Of a stretch of 64,000 nt of DNA, positions 28,198-36,625 are shown one piece after another. Numbering within the stretch: the stretch's first letter is position 1; each line of letters starts with the position of its first letter. Below the pieces are notes generated by a model. That model saw only the letters and a list, made by a program, of their open reading frames with translations, had not been told where the DNA came from and did no database searches. Position numbers and translations under genes: made by a program. The DNA is taken from NCBI RefSeq assembly GCF_001704115.1, contig NZ_CP016895.1, positions 3,224,001 to 3,288,000 of the forward strand, in the 5' to 3' direction. Source of the stretch: Acinetobacter larvae (GTDB lineage: Bacteria > Pseudomonadota > Gammaproteobacteria > Pseudomonadales > Moraxellaceae).

Positions 28198-29259
28198 ATG
28201 CATCAAATTGGAAAAAGTCGATTTCTGCTGGGACTAACACAATGGCTATGGCATCTAAGCTTCACGCTATTTGTCATCGGCTCTTCAATCTGGCTTAGCT
28301 TTGCCTTATGGATTCAACAACCCATCGGTTATTGGCCAAGCATAATCCTCATCGTGTTATGGGTGATTTTTAGCCTGAGTGTTTTGGGCATTTATGTGCA
28401 ACAAAGGCTGCTCAGTCGCAACAAAGATATGCTGCTTTATAGCATGCTTTTTGCCTTGAGTTTGTTATGGTACTTCAATATTCCTGCCCAACAAGACCGT
28501 GATTGGAACCCAGAAGTCGCGCGCGTTCTACACTATGAACGGCAAGACAATCAAGTGACTATCCATAATATCCGGAATTTTGCTTGGACCAGCGAACAGC
28601 AATATCAGCAGCGCTGGGAAACACGGCACTATGACCTCAACAAAATCAGTGGCATCAATATCATTACCTCCTACTGGATGGGACCGCAAATTGCCCATAC
28701 GCTGGTCAGTTTTGACTTTGCGGATCAGAGCCCTTTGGTCTTCTCAATAGAAATTCGTAAAGAAAAAAATGAAAGTTTTTCTGCCATAGGTGGTTTCTTT
28801 CGACAATTTGAACTCAGCCTTGTTGCAGCGGATGAAAAGGATATTTTGTATACCCGCAGTAATATCCGCAAAGAAGATGTCTATTTCTATCCAATTAAAG
28901 CACCGAAAATTGCCATGCAGGAACTGTTCTTAGAATATCTGGCTGCAGCAGATGAACTTGCACAACGCCCCAAATGGTACAACACCGTCAGCAGTAACTG
29001 CACCACACTTATTTTTGACATGGCACGTGTCATTGAACCTGATGTTTTTCCAAAGGATTATCGTTTATTGCTGTCCGGTTATTTACCCAATTATCTATAT
29101 GACATCGGCGCACTGGACCAGCACTGGAGCATTCAGCAATGGTATCAGCATGCGCACGTCAATCCGCGTGTTGCAAATTTTGAACAGCTTGCCGATCAGA
29201 GTAGTGAACATTATTCCAAACTGATTCGTACAGGATTACCCATAGCTTCAATTGAGTAA
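28198..29259 (+). CDS. DUF4105-domain membrane-anchored protein
   Basis: Three membrane segments occupy the first 95 residues (WHLSFTLFVIGSSIWLSFALW; WPSIILIVLWVIFSLSVLGIYV; MLLYSMLFALSLLWYF). The remainder is periplasmic and matches the DUF4105 pattern, including the KISGINIITSYWMGPQIAHTLVSFDF strand region and the invariant-looking NCTTLIFDM motif (Cys at about residue 270). The Cys-containing motif and surrounding His residues have led others to view DUF4105 as a papain-like peptidase fold, but no activity is established to my knowledge. Confidence 0.85.
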   Translation: MHQIGKSRFLLGLTQWLWHLSFTLFVIGSSIWLSFALWIQQPIGYWPSIILIVLWVIFSLSVLGIYVQQRLLSRNKDMLLYSMLFALSLLWYFNIPAQQDRDWNPEVARVLHYERQDNQVTIHNIRNFAWTSEQQYQQRWETRHYDLNKISGINIITSYWMGPQIAHTLVSFDFADQSPLVFSIEIRKEKNESFSAIGGFFRQFELSLVAADEKDILYTRSNIRKEDVYFYPIKAPKIAMQELFLEYLAAADELAQRPKWYNTVSSNCTTLIFDMARVIEPDVFPKDYRLLLSGYLPNYLYDIGALDQHWSIQQWYQHAHVNPRVANFEQLADQSSEHYSKLIRTGLPIASIE

Positions 29260-29384
29260 CAACAGAGCTCAGCAATGCTTATCGATTTAGCTTAATCATC
29301 AACTGAATGCTATACATTATAGGGCTTACTGGTTACGATATTTTTTGTTTATATATCACACTAAATTTAAACCAGAGCAATGCT

Positions 29385-29831
29385 ATGTTAAAAACCATCT
29401 TATACAGCAGCCTATGTGGCACGCTACTCCTCATGGCAGGTTGTAATAGTCTGCCAAGCAAGCAACAATTGCAAAATATCGAGCAATTGCAAAATAAAGA
29501 CTGGGTATTGAGTTATCTGGGAAATACTGAGTTTAAAGCCACTCCCGATGCACACAGTGTCCCGAGCCTACGTTTTGAGCCGACACAGCAATTGACCGGT
29601 AGTGATGGTTGTAATCGTCTATTAGGCGGTTATGTGGTACAAGGTCAAACCCTACAACTCTCTGTGGCAAGCACTAAAATCTTTTGTGAAGACCCACAAC
29701 AAACAACGCAAAACTTCAATCAACGCTTAGCCAAAGTCACGGGTTATCAAGTCCACAACCAAAACTTAAGACTATTGGACCCACATGGTAATGTGTTACT
29801 TCAGTTTCAGACAAACTCTCCCAATCCATAA
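29385..29831 (+). CDS. META-domain lipoprotein (HslJ-like)
   Basis: From the ATG at 29385 there is a lipoprotein signal (MLKTILYSSLCGTLLLMAGC, lipobox LMAGC). The mature part is a META/HslJ fold with WVLSYLGNTEF, LRFEPTQQLTGSDGCNRLLGGY and LSVASTKIFCEDP, where GSDGCNRLLGGY is the diagnostic block. HslJ-like proteins are heat-inducible outer-membrane lipoproteins linked to novobiocin tolerance in E. coli; a similar role here is inference. An upstream in-frame start at 29307 would put 26 unrelated residues before the signal. Confidence 0.87.
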   Translation: MLKTILYSSLCGTLLLMAGCNSLPSKQQLQNIEQLQNKDWVLSYLGNTEFKATPDAHSVPSLRFEPTQQLTGSDGCNRLLGGYVVQGQTLQLSVASTKIFCEDPQQTTQNFNQRLAKVTGYQVHNQNLRLLDPHGNVLLQFQTNSPNP

Positions 29832-30004
29832 GTGATCGCGATATAATACTATTTATTGATAATCAGCATTTATCTTTAAGTAAAACAGGCTGCAAGTAAA
29901 AGCTGATTATCTCGGGTTTGATGTTTCAATAGGTATTTTGCTTGAAACAACATTTATTTTCGCGTGAATAGCTACGTTAATAGCTAAGCAATGGATTCTC
30001 AAAC

Positions 30005-30535
30005 ATGCAACAAGCTCTTTTTGGTGGCGGCTGTTTCTGGTGTGTCGAAGCAATATTTTTGCAACTCAAAGGTGTAGAAAAAGTCACCAGTGGTTATGCA
30101 GGTGGTACAACCGTTAATCCAACCTATGAAGATGTATGTAAAGGTGATACCAACCATGCTGAAGTGATTCTGATCGACTTTGACGAAACACAAATCAGCT
30201 ACCCTCAACTATTGGGCGTATTTTTTGCAACACATGATCCAACCACACTCAATCGCCAAGGCAATGATGTCGGCACACAATATCGCTCGGTAATCTACTA
30301 TTACAACGCGGTACAGCAACAACAAGCCGCAGACTACATCGCAGATCTTAAAGCACAGGATTTAGACATTGTCACTGAGCTAAGCCCAGTACCGACTTTC
30401 TATGCTGCTGAACACTATCATCAAGATTTTTATAATCAAAATCCAGAACAAGCGTTCTGTAATTTTGCGATCCCTCCCAAACTCATGAAGTTACGTAGTA
30501 AATTCAAAGAGCTTATGAAAGAAGATGCACAGTAA
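30005..30535 (+). CDS. msrA: Peptide methionine sulfoxide reductase A
   Basis: Repairs the S-epimer of methionine sulfoxide in proteins. The catalytic motif GGCFWCVEA lies at residues 8-16, with the active Cys10. Conserved blocks [52 protein letters not shown] and AEHYHQDFY follow. Length (176 aa) is normal for the short cytosolic form. It is probably monocistronic and ends before a bidirectional terminator shared with exbD. Confidence 0.97.
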   Translation: MQQALFGGGCFWCVEAIFLQLKGVEKVTSGYAGGTTVNPTYEDVCKGDTNHAEVILIDFDETQISYPQLLGVFFATHDPTTLNRQGNDVGTQYRSVIYYYNAVQQQQAADYIADLKAQDLDIVTELSPVPTFYAAEHYHQDFYNQNPEQAFCNFAIPPKLMKLRSKFKELMKEDAQ

Positions 30536-30622
30536 GTCGCTTTAACAGCACCGCTCACATCGGCTTAAGCAAATTCTTGCAATTGTCTAGTCCTAAAATA
30601 AGTTGACACTTATTTCAACAAA

Positions 30623-30649
30623 AAAAACCCCATCTAAAATGGGGTTTTT
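30623..30649. terminator. Bidirectional terminator between msrA and exbD
   Basis: Perfect 11-bp stem (AAAAACCCCAT / ATGGGGTTTTT) with loop CTAAA, between two convergent genes; it serves both. Confidence 0.93.
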
Positions 30650-30685
30650 AATACTTAAAGTATTGATCAGATCAGCATTTTGACA

Positions 30686-31090
30686 TCAGTTTTCGCTAAC
30701 AAAAGCAATATCATTTAAACCAGCAGTACTGGCAAATGCCATAACCTTAGCAACGGTTTCATAACGTGCGTCTTTATCGGCACGTAATTGAATCGCAGGC
30801 TTAGTCTCTGACTTACCTTCTTCTATAAAGCGTTGTTGTACTGTTTCTAGGCTAATGGGTTCTGCATTCCAAGCGACATCACCATCAGCATTAATACTAA
30901 TGGACACTTCTTTTTCTGGTGGTTTGACAATTTCTGCCGTGGTTTTAGGAAGTGTTAATGGTACTGATGGGTTAGCAACGGTCGCTGTGACCAAGAAGAT
31001 GATCATCAATACCAACATAATGTCGATCAAGGGAATGAGGTTCATCTCATTCATGCCTGAATCGTTGTCTTCACCCAATTGAAATGCCAT
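30686..31090 (-). CDS. exbD: ExbD, proton channel subunit of the TonB system
   Basis: Single-pass inner-membrane protein with a periplasmic domain. The membrane segment IPLIDIMLVLMIIFLVTATVA (about residues 19-39) contains the essential Asp (PLIDIML). The rest is the ExbD/TolR periplasmic domain, with VSISINADGDVAW and IQLRADKDARYETVAKVMAFAS. It overlaps exbB by one nt (TAATG), indicating tight coupling and a fixed subunit ratio. Confidence 0.95.
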   Translation of the reverse strand: MAFQLGEDNDSGMNEMNLIPLIDIMLVLMIIFLVTATVANPSVPLTLPKTTAEIVKPPEKEVSISINADGDVAWNAEPISLETVQQRFIEEGKSETKPAIQLRADKDARYETVAKVMAFASTAGLNDIAFVSEN

Positions 31091-31713
31091 TAAGCTTGAC
31101 CTCCAACCAATTGCTCTGCACTTTTGCTTGCAGCAGCAGGTTGTTGTTTAGAATCTTGCTGCAACAAAGTGTCAATGAGCAAACCGTGTGCTTGATCTTG
31201 TAAGTTATTTGTCAGGGTACGATTAAATCGAATGCAAATGTTATACGCCACAACCGCAGGAATCGCAACCGCCAAACCTAGACCAGTCATGATCAAAGCT
31301 TCACCAACTGGTGTTGCCACTTGTGCCAAACCAGCTTGACCGCTTTTGCCCACAGCAACAAGGGCATGGAAAATCCCCCAGACTGTACCGAACAAACCGA
31401 CGAATGGAGCCAATGATGCGATCGTTCCTAAAACAGAAACACCACGTTCGGCACTGGCTTTTTCAAGTGCCATTTGACGAAGTAACGCTTGTTCAGCAAC
31501 GGCTTTACGCTGTTCAAACCCTAAAGGCGCTAATTTAGATTTTAATTGATTGATTGCTTGCGCCAGATGTGCTTGTGTCACTTGTTTCAGTTGACGTGTG
31601 CCAATAATACGCAAAATGAGAATGGTCCATGTTGCGATAGACATAGCCAATAGCACGAAATACAGTGTTTTACTTACTGCATCAGCATGCTGCCAATAAA
31701 CTGAAAAGTTCAT
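31090..31713 (-). CDS. exbB: ExbB, proton channel subunit of the TonB system
   Basis: MotA/TolQ/ExbB family proton channel. Membrane segments occur at about residues 16-36 (LYFVLLAMSIATWTILILRII), about 95-120 (LGTIASLAPFVGLFGTVWGIFHAL) and about 140-160 (IMTGLGLAVAIPAVVAYNI). The signature LAPFVGLFGTVWGI and ALIMTGLGLAVAIPA are visible. It lies 34 nt after tonB and directly before exbD, so the three form one operon that powers TonB-dependent outer-membrane receptors. Confidence 0.96.
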   Translation of the reverse strand: MNFSVYWQHADAVSKTLYFVLLAMSIATWTILILRIIGTRQLKQVTQAHLAQAINQLKSKLAPLGFEQRKAVAEQALLRQMALEKASAERGVSVLGTIASLAPFVGLFGTVWGIFHALVAVGKSGQAGLAQVATPVGEALIMTGLGLAVAIPAVVAYNICIRFNRTLTNNLQDQAHGLLIDTLLQQDSKQQPAAASKSAEQLVGGQA

Positions 31714-31747
31714 AGATGAACTCCTAAAATGTTAGCGTCTAGGGTTA

Positions 31748-32491
31748 TTACGGCTTTAAAGCAAAGGGTTGCGATACGATAATCGGGGTAGCAACGCCAT
31801 CTACTTTATAAGGTTTAAATGAAGCTCGGTTAATAGCATTCACTGCTTTCTTGGTGATGTTGGCATCACAAGTACTGTTGGTCACTCTTGCATTGGTAAT
31901 TTTACCTTTTTCATTGGCATTGATCGTGAACGAAACAGTACAACCACCAGCAGGAATTTCCTTATTACCAAAACTAAAATTCGGTTTAAAGCGCCACGCT
32001 ACGCCATCACTGCCCACGCTGACACTGACTGGACCAGGAGGTGCAGCTGGTGCGGGTGGAGAAGAAATTTGAGGGGCTGGAGCGGGTCTTGGTGCCGGCG
32101 TTGGCGCGGGTGTTGCTACGACAGGTGCCGGCGTTGGTGCAGTCACTGGAATTTCAACTTGTTTAGGGGTTTCAGCCTTGGTTGCTTTGACCTTTTCCAC
32201 TTTCTTCGGTGGCGTAGGCTTCGGCTTTTCTACAATTTTAACTTCTTTAGGCGGTTGTGGTTTGGCTTTTTTGGGTGGTTCTTTCGGTTTGGGCGGAAGA
32301 TCTGGTTTTTTTTCTGTGATTAAACGCACTTTAACAGGCGGTTTATCTGGTGTGACTAACTCACGAATCTTCATGTGGCTTATGCCCCACAACACACCAA
32401 TATGGCCGACCACGACGGCTGCAATTGCAAGCGCTATAACTGTTTTGTTCGGTGATTGAATCTGGAAGCTTGTGGCGGACGACTGACTCAT
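31748..32491 (-). CDS. tonB: TonB energy transducer
   Basis: Links the ExbB-ExbD motor to outer-membrane receptors. The start is the ATG at 32491 (MSQSSATSFQIQSPNK), placing the membrane anchor (TVIALAIAAVVVGHIGVLWGIS) at about residues 17-38; an in-frame upstream start adds 25 unlikely residues. A Pro-Lys-rich spacer (KPPVKVRLITEKKPDLPPKP onward) and then a Pro-Ala stretch follow. The C-terminal domain from about residue 165 has GGCTVSFTINANEKGKITNARV and AINRASFKPY. First gene of tonB-exbB-exbD, with a Fur-like site about 95 nt upstream. Confidence 0.95.
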   Translation of the reverse strand: MSQSSATSFQIQSPNKTVIALAIAAVVVGHIGVLWGISHMKIRELVTPDKPPVKVRLITEKKPDLPPKPKEPPKKAKPQPPKEVKIVEKPKPTPPKKVEKVKATKAETPKQVEIPVTAPTPAPVVATPAPTPAPRPAPAPQISSPPAPAAPPGPVSVSVGSDGVAWRFKPNFSFGNKEIPAGGCTVSFTINANEKGKITNARVTNSTCDANITKKAVNAINRASFKPYKVDGVATPIIVSQPFALKP

Positions 32492-32584
32492 ACGAATTCG
32501 AGTACCCAAAATCAGAGTGAATCTGCAACACTGTGGATGTGCAAATAAGACTCTTCGGTTAGACAATTAAAGCATAATGATAAA

Positions 32585-32599
32585 TGAGAAGTGTTTTCA
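32585..32599. promoter_or_regulatory. Fur-like operator upstream of tonB
   Basis: TGAGAAGTGTTTTCA fits the 7-1-7 Fur pattern TGATAAT-N-ATTATCA at 10 of 14 positions and sits in a larger 21-nt inverted repeat (AAATGA / TCATTT ends). Its position about 95 nt before the tonB start codon suits iron-dependent repression. Confidence 0.5.
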
Positions 32600-32638
32600 T
32601 TTGCAACTGTTATTTATATCTTTTTTGTATTTCTCCCA

Positions 32639-32665
32639 TAAAAAAAAGGATCTTAGCAGATCCTT
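32639..32665 (-). terminator. Rho-independent terminator of purU
   Basis: AAGGATCT / AGATCCTT stem with a 4-nt loop, followed on the minus strand by a run of T. About 25 nt past the purU stop codon. Confidence 0.9.
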
Positions 32666-32690
32666 CTTATGAATTAAAACAACAAAAAGG

Positions 32691-33557
32691 TTATTGGAAC
32701 ACGACGGTTTTATGACCATCAACAATGATACGGTCTTCCAAATGCCACTTCACCGCACGTGCCAATACGTTACGCTCAACATCCTGACCGAGATCACGTA
32801 ACTGCTCTACGGTAAAGTCGTGACTGACTCGTTCAACATCTTGTTCAATAATCGGACCTTGATCAAGCTCGGTGGTGACGTAGTGCGCTGTAGCACCAAT
32901 CAGTTTCACCCCTTTTTCATAGGCTTGTTTATAAGGATTTGCCCCAACAAATGCTGGCAAGAAAGAATGATGAATATTGATCACTTGCATGGGCCATTTA
33001 CTGACAAAATCTTCTGTCAAAATTTGCATATAACGCGCCAGAACCAATAGATCATTGCCTTGCATCAACTCATCAATTTTGGCATAGGCTTCTGCTTTAT
33101 TGTCTTTATTGACAGGCACAACCTCAAAAGGAATACCAAAATTTTCTACAGACTCGCGTAAATCTTCATGATTAGAAATGACTTTTGTGATTTCACATGG
33201 TAGCCCACCACGCGCATGGCGCCATAATAACTCAAGCAAAGCATGATCGACTTTAGAAACCAAAATACCGACTTTTTTGATGTCGCTCACCAAAGTCAAA
33301 CGCCACTGCATTGCATAACGTTCCGCAACATTCGCGGCAAAAGTTTGTAATAAACTTTCTTTCCGGCTTTGCAAATGCTCTAGCTCAAATTCGACACGCA
33401 TAAAATAGCGCCCGCCTTGAGCTTCTGTTGCATATTGATCAAGAGCAGTAATATTGGCTCCTTGATGATACAAAAAGCTCGATACAGCTTGCACGATCCC
33501 AGGTTTATCTTCGCAGGTAATCAAGAGACGTGCTGTGTTGGCAGTCGTCATATTCAT
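32691..33557 (-). CDS. purU: Formyltetrahydrofolate deformylase
   Basis: Hydrolyses 10-formyl-THF to formate and THF, balancing the one-carbon pool and supplying formate for PurT. The N-terminal ACT domain covers about residues 10-85 (RLLITCEDKPGIVQAVSSFLY). The formyltransferase domain has the catalytic region INIHHSFLPAFVGANPYKQAY and GATAHYVTTELDQGPII. Length (288 aa) is normal. Two ATG codons (33557 and 33551) are possible; neither has a strong ribosome binding site. Confidence 0.95.
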   Translation of the reverse strand: MNMTTANTARLLITCEDKPGIVQAVSSFLYHQGANITALDQYATEAQGGRYFMRVEFELEHLQSRKESLLQTFAANVAERYAMQWRLTLVSDIKKVGILVSKVDHALLELLWRHARGGLPCEITKVISNHEDLRESVENFGIPFEVVPVNKDNKAEAYAKIDELMQGNDLLVLARYMQILTEDFVSKWPMQVINIHHSFLPAFVGANPYKQAYEKGVKLIGATAHYVTTELDQGPIIEQDVERVSHDFTVEQLRDLGQDVERNVLARAVKWHLEDRIIVDGHKTVVFQ

Positions 33558-33669
33558 GGTAATTTGTAATCACTATATTGGTTAAAAAACAGCAGAGTAT
33601 TCTATAGGGTTTTTCTAAGCTTGAGAATCATTGCAGCAATGTTTGCTGCTTTTGTGATTAAAAAGTCAG

Positions 33670-34353
33670 TTAACGTGCCGATAAGCTAGCAAATAATTCA
33701 GAATGACCAAAGCTTTCCAATAAGCGCTCATAGGTGGCACGACTTTCTCCACGTAAATACGGACCTTCCAAAAACACCATTTGTCTTAAAGCCTGCCAAA
33801 CCCACTTTTCATCTAAATGGTTCGAATCACTCAGATGGCCTGACATATATAAAAAGTTAGTCCAATTGGTCAGTACAATCCAAATATTGATAATCAAAGC
33901 TTCAATCTCTGACGCGGTCATATACATCAGACCAGCATCAACAAAAGCATGATAAATTTTTTGCCCTTGTTGCATCACCTGCCCAGCAAAGCGCGGATAT
34001 ATCTTTCTAAAATTATCATTATTTTCAATAAGATGATAAACATCTCGATGTAAAAAACGATACTGCCACAATTGCCCACTCAGCACTTGAAAGTAGCGAA
34101 TTTTATCATTGGCGTTGACAGGACGATCATCTGGCAATGCCAACATTGCCAAGGTTTCTTTTTGGTACTGCTGCATCAGTTCTTGAATAATTTCTTGTTT
34201 ATTCCGAAAGTGATAGTAAAGATTACCCGGGCTAATCCCCAACTCTGCAGCGATATGATTGGTGGTTACTGCACGCTCACCACGCTCATTGAACAGTTTT
34301 AAACTGACCAATAAAATTCGATCTCTGGTTTTTACAACTTTTGTACCTGCCAT
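33670..34353 (-). CDS. TetR-family transcriptional regulator
   Basis: The N-terminal helix-turn-helix is visible in FNERGERAVTTNHIAAELGISPGNLYYHFRNKQEI (about residues 17-51). The long C-terminal domain contains IENNDNFRKIYPRFAGQVMQQGQKIYHAF and an Ile/Trp-rich ligand pocket region (IINIWIVLTNWTNFLYMSG). It is transcribed divergently from the aldehyde dehydrogenase gene, with a 20-bp palindrome in the shared 109-nt intergenic region, so it very likely represses that gene. The ligand is unknown; an aldehyde or fatty compound is a reasonable guess. Confidence 0.93.
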   Translation of the reverse strand: MAGTKVVKTRDRILLVSLKLFNERGERAVTTNHIAAELGISPGNLYYHFRNKQEIIQELMQQYQKETLAMLALPDDRPVNANDKIRYFQVLSGQLWQYRFLHRDVYHLIENNDNFRKIYPRFAGQVMQQGQKIYHAFVDAGLMYMTASEIEALIINIWIVLTNWTNFLYMSGHLSDSNHLDEKWVWQALRQMVFLEGPYLRGESRATYERLLESFGHSELFASLSAR

Positions 34354-34399
34354 CGTCCTACCATTTCAAACCGTTGCCACACATATCACACGAAGTGAC

Positions 34400-34428
34400 T
34401 TGACTATTTAGAGTATTTACTCTAAAAA
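34400..34428 (+). promoter_or_regulatory. Promoter and palindromic operator of the aldehyde dehydrogenase gene
   Basis: A -35 box TTGACT (34400-34405) is followed after 17 nt by TAAAAA (34423-34428). Across the spacer lies the 20-bp palindrome at 34407-34426, arms TTTAGAGTA and TACTCTAAA around TT. A repressor bound there would block RNA polymerase directly. Confidence 0.7.
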
Positions 34429-34462
34429 ATAAATTATTAACTTTAACCCTATCGGGCTGATC

Positions 34463-35911
34463 ATGAATACACATTCAAATAATAATCCTATCCCCGCAAC
34501 TCCTCCCGAAGTGCAGCGGTTACAGCACTTACTCCAATTACAAAAAGAGGCCTATCAGCGTCAACCGTGCGCCAGTGCCAAAGTTCGACTAGAACGTTTA
34601 GCACAACTAAAACAGGTGCTGGTACAGTATCAGGATGATATTGCCAAAGCGATTCATCACGACTACGGCAATCGTTCAATTGCTGAAACCAAAATTGGTG
34701 AACTACTCTCATGCTTAGAGCATATTAAGTACTATAGCAAACATTTAAGTCAATGGATGAAACCCTCCAAACGTCACGTCGGACTGATCCATCAACCCGC
34801 CAAGGCTTGGGTACGGTATCAACCGCTGGGGGTTATTGGTATTATTGCGCCATGGAACTATCCGCTGTTTTTATCGATTGGACCACTCATTTGCGCCTTG
34901 GCAGCAGGCAATCATGCCATGATCAAAATTTCCAGTGCATCGACACACTTTGGTCATCTCTTAGCAAAAATATTAGCAGAAGCTTTTCCTGAAGAGTTGG
35001 TTGCTGTGGTCACAGATGGAGGGCCGATTTCTGATGCTTTTAGCCATTTAGCATTTGATAAAATTATTTTTACGGGCTCAACCACTGTGGGTAAAACCGT
35101 TATGGCTGCGGCAGCACAAAACTTAGTCCCTGTACTGTTAGAGCTGGGCGGTAAGTCCCCTGCTATTGTACATAGCTCAACAGATTTATCGGATGTGGCT
35201 GAACGGCTGGCTTTTGGAAAATTATGGAATGCTGGGCAAACCTGTGTTGCACCAGATTATTTATTTTTACCGCGTGGTCGTGTGAACGATTTTGTCTCTG
35301 CCTACCAAGAGATGGTTGAACAAATGTACCCGAACCTCGCCAACAATCCAGACTATACCGCCATTATCAATAACAAACAGTATCAGAGAATCCAAGGCTA
35401 TTTAGAAGATGCTCTAGCAAAAGGCGCCAAGGTTATAGAGATTAACCCCGAACATGAAGACTTAGCTGCACATCGCAAGATCGCGCCAACATTACTGTTG
35501 CATGTCACCGCCGATATGCAAATCATGCAGGAAGAAATTTTTGCACCAGTTCTTCCCATCTTAGAATATGATCAAATTGATGAAGTTATCGAGTTTATTA
35601 ATCAAAGACCGCGACCACTTGCGTTATACTATTTCGACTTTGATCAAACGCGTGCTGACTACGTCGCACAGCATACCCACTCAGGCCACTTTGGTCTCAA
35701 TGCCGTTTTGACTCATGCTGCACAAGATGATCTCCCCTTTGGAGGAGTCGGTGCGTCAGGTATGGGTAAATATCACGGTCCAGAAGGTTTCTTTAGCTTC
35801 TCTCACGCGCGTTCGATGATGTCTATTCCCAAAGTGTTCTTTCTAAAGTTTATCTTCCCGCCTTATCATGAGTCGCTGTATAAATTTTTAGAAAAAACCT
35901 TTATGCGTTAA
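34463..35911 (+). CDS. Aldehyde dehydrogenase, coniferyl-aldehyde-dehydrogenase type
   Basis: NAD(P)-dependent aldehyde oxidation. The catalytic Cys is in GQTCVAPDYLF and the general base Glu in LLELGGKSPAIV. The cofactor region has PWNYPLFLSIGPL and FTGSTTVGKTVM. The C-terminus ends in a hydrophobic and basic segment (VFFLKFIFPPYHESLYKFLEKTFMR), as in coniferyl aldehyde and fatty-aldehyde dehydrogenases that associate with membranes. At 482 aa it is normal. Whether the natural substrate is coniferyl aldehyde or a long-chain aldehyde is uncertain. Likely controlled by the divergent TetR protein. Confidence 0.9.
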   Translation: MNTHSNNNPIPATPPEVQRLQHLLQLQKEAYQRQPCASAKVRLERLAQLKQVLVQYQDDIAKAIHHDYGNRSIAETKIGELLSCLEHIKYYSKHLSQWMKPSKRHVGLIHQPAKAWVRYQPLGVIGIIAPWNYPLFLSIGPLICALAAGNHAMIKISSASTHFGHLLAKILAEAFPEELVAVVTDGGPISDAFSHLAFDKIIFTGSTTVGKTVMAAAAQNLVPVLLELGGKSPAIVHSSTDLSDVAERLAFGKLWNAGQTCVAPDYLFLPRGRVNDFVSAYQEMVEQMYPNLANNPDYTAIINNKQYQRIQGYLEDALAKGAKVIEINPEHEDLAAHRKIAPTLLLHVTADMQIMQEEIFAPVLPILEYDQIDEVIEFINQRPRPLALYYFDFDQTRADYVAQHTHSGHFGLNAVLTHAAQDDLPFGGVGASGMGKYHGPEGFFSFSHARSMMSIPKVFFLKFIFPPYHESLYKFLEKTFMR

Positions 35912-35966
35912 CTTGATCAAGGCATGAGCTATTACACGGTTTCATGTCTTTTTTCACCGATTCCGC

Positions 35967-35995
35967 TTGTCTTTTAAGCGTATTTTTGGTATAAA
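35967..35995 (+). promoter_or_regulatory. Sigma-70 promoter of rpmB-rpmG
   Basis: TTGTCT (-35, 35967-35972), 17-nt spacer, TATAAA (-10, 35990-35995). The predicted start near 36002 leaves a 5' leader of about 70 nt that contains a hairpin (GCCAAACAG / CTGTTGGC, about 36033-36054), a possible site for ribosomal-protein feedback. Confidence 0.65.
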
Positions 35996-36074
35996 ACGCC
36001 CCTAAAATGAAATCATCGTTTATTTTTGACTGGCCAAACAGGTTTGCTGTTGGCTAAATCAATGGAGTTACACC

Positions 36075-36311
36075 ATGTCTAAGGTTTGCCAAGTTACCGG
36101 CAAGCGTCCAGTCGTTGGTAACAACGTCTCACACGCCAACAACAAAACTAAGCGCCGGTTCGAGCCGAACCTGCACCACCACCGTTTCTGGTTAGAAAGC
36201 GAAAAACGTTTTGTACGTCTTCGTCTAACCACTAAAGGTATGCGTATTATCGACAAATTGGGCATTGAAAAGGTTGTTGCTGACCTTCGCGCTCAAGGTC
36301 AAAAGATCTAA
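36075..36311 (+). CDS. rpmB: Ribosomal protein L28
   Basis: Large-subunit protein of 78 aa. The N-terminal [33 protein letters not shown] is the L28 signature. Only the first Cys (CQVTGKRP) remains; the second Cys pair of zinc-binding L28 forms is absent, as in the E. coli-type (C-minus) version. Followed 12 nt later by rpmG, the standard arrangement. Confidence 0.98.
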
Positions 36312-36323
36312 GGAGTCAGTACA

Positions 36324-36479
36324 ATGCGTGATAAGATTCGTCTAGTTTCTTCTGCTGGTACAGGTTATTTTTACACTACTACCAAGAACAAACGCACTAT
36401 GCCGGAAAAAATGGAAATCAAAAAATTTGATCCAAAAATCCGCCAACACGTTATTTTCAAAGAAGCTAAAATCAAATAA
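36324..36479 (+). CDS. rpmG: Ribosomal protein L33
   Basis: A 51-aa basic protein: [20 protein letters not shown] then [20 protein letters not shown] and a [10 protein letters not shown] end. Zinc-binding Cys pairs are absent, so it is the C-minus paralogue. AAGGAG precedes the ATG. It forms a two-gene unit with rpmB and is closed by a strong terminator. Confidence 0.98.
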
Positions 36480-36496
36480 TTTTAGCGCTTTAAAAA

Positions 36497-36527
36497 AAAA
36501 CGACTTCTCCAAAAGTCGTTTTTTTTT
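36497..36527 (+). terminator. Rho-independent terminator of rpmB-rpmG
   Basis: AAAACGACTT / AAGTCGTTTT stem (10 bp) with a 6-nt loop and a long T-run, 18 nt after rpmG. Confidence 0.93.
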
Positions 36528-36625
36528 GCCAATTATTTAGAGAACTTGCTAAAATTTAGCCATTCCTATTGGCACTATTTGTGCATATCCGTGCGATGAA
36601 TGCCTCAATCACCAAGGAGAATTGA

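Noticed and set aside
32069-32459. Plus-strand ORFs opposite tonB rich in Trp, Arg, Gly and Phe
   Set aside because: Antisense of the Pro-Lys-rich TonB spacer, a known source of false ORFs.
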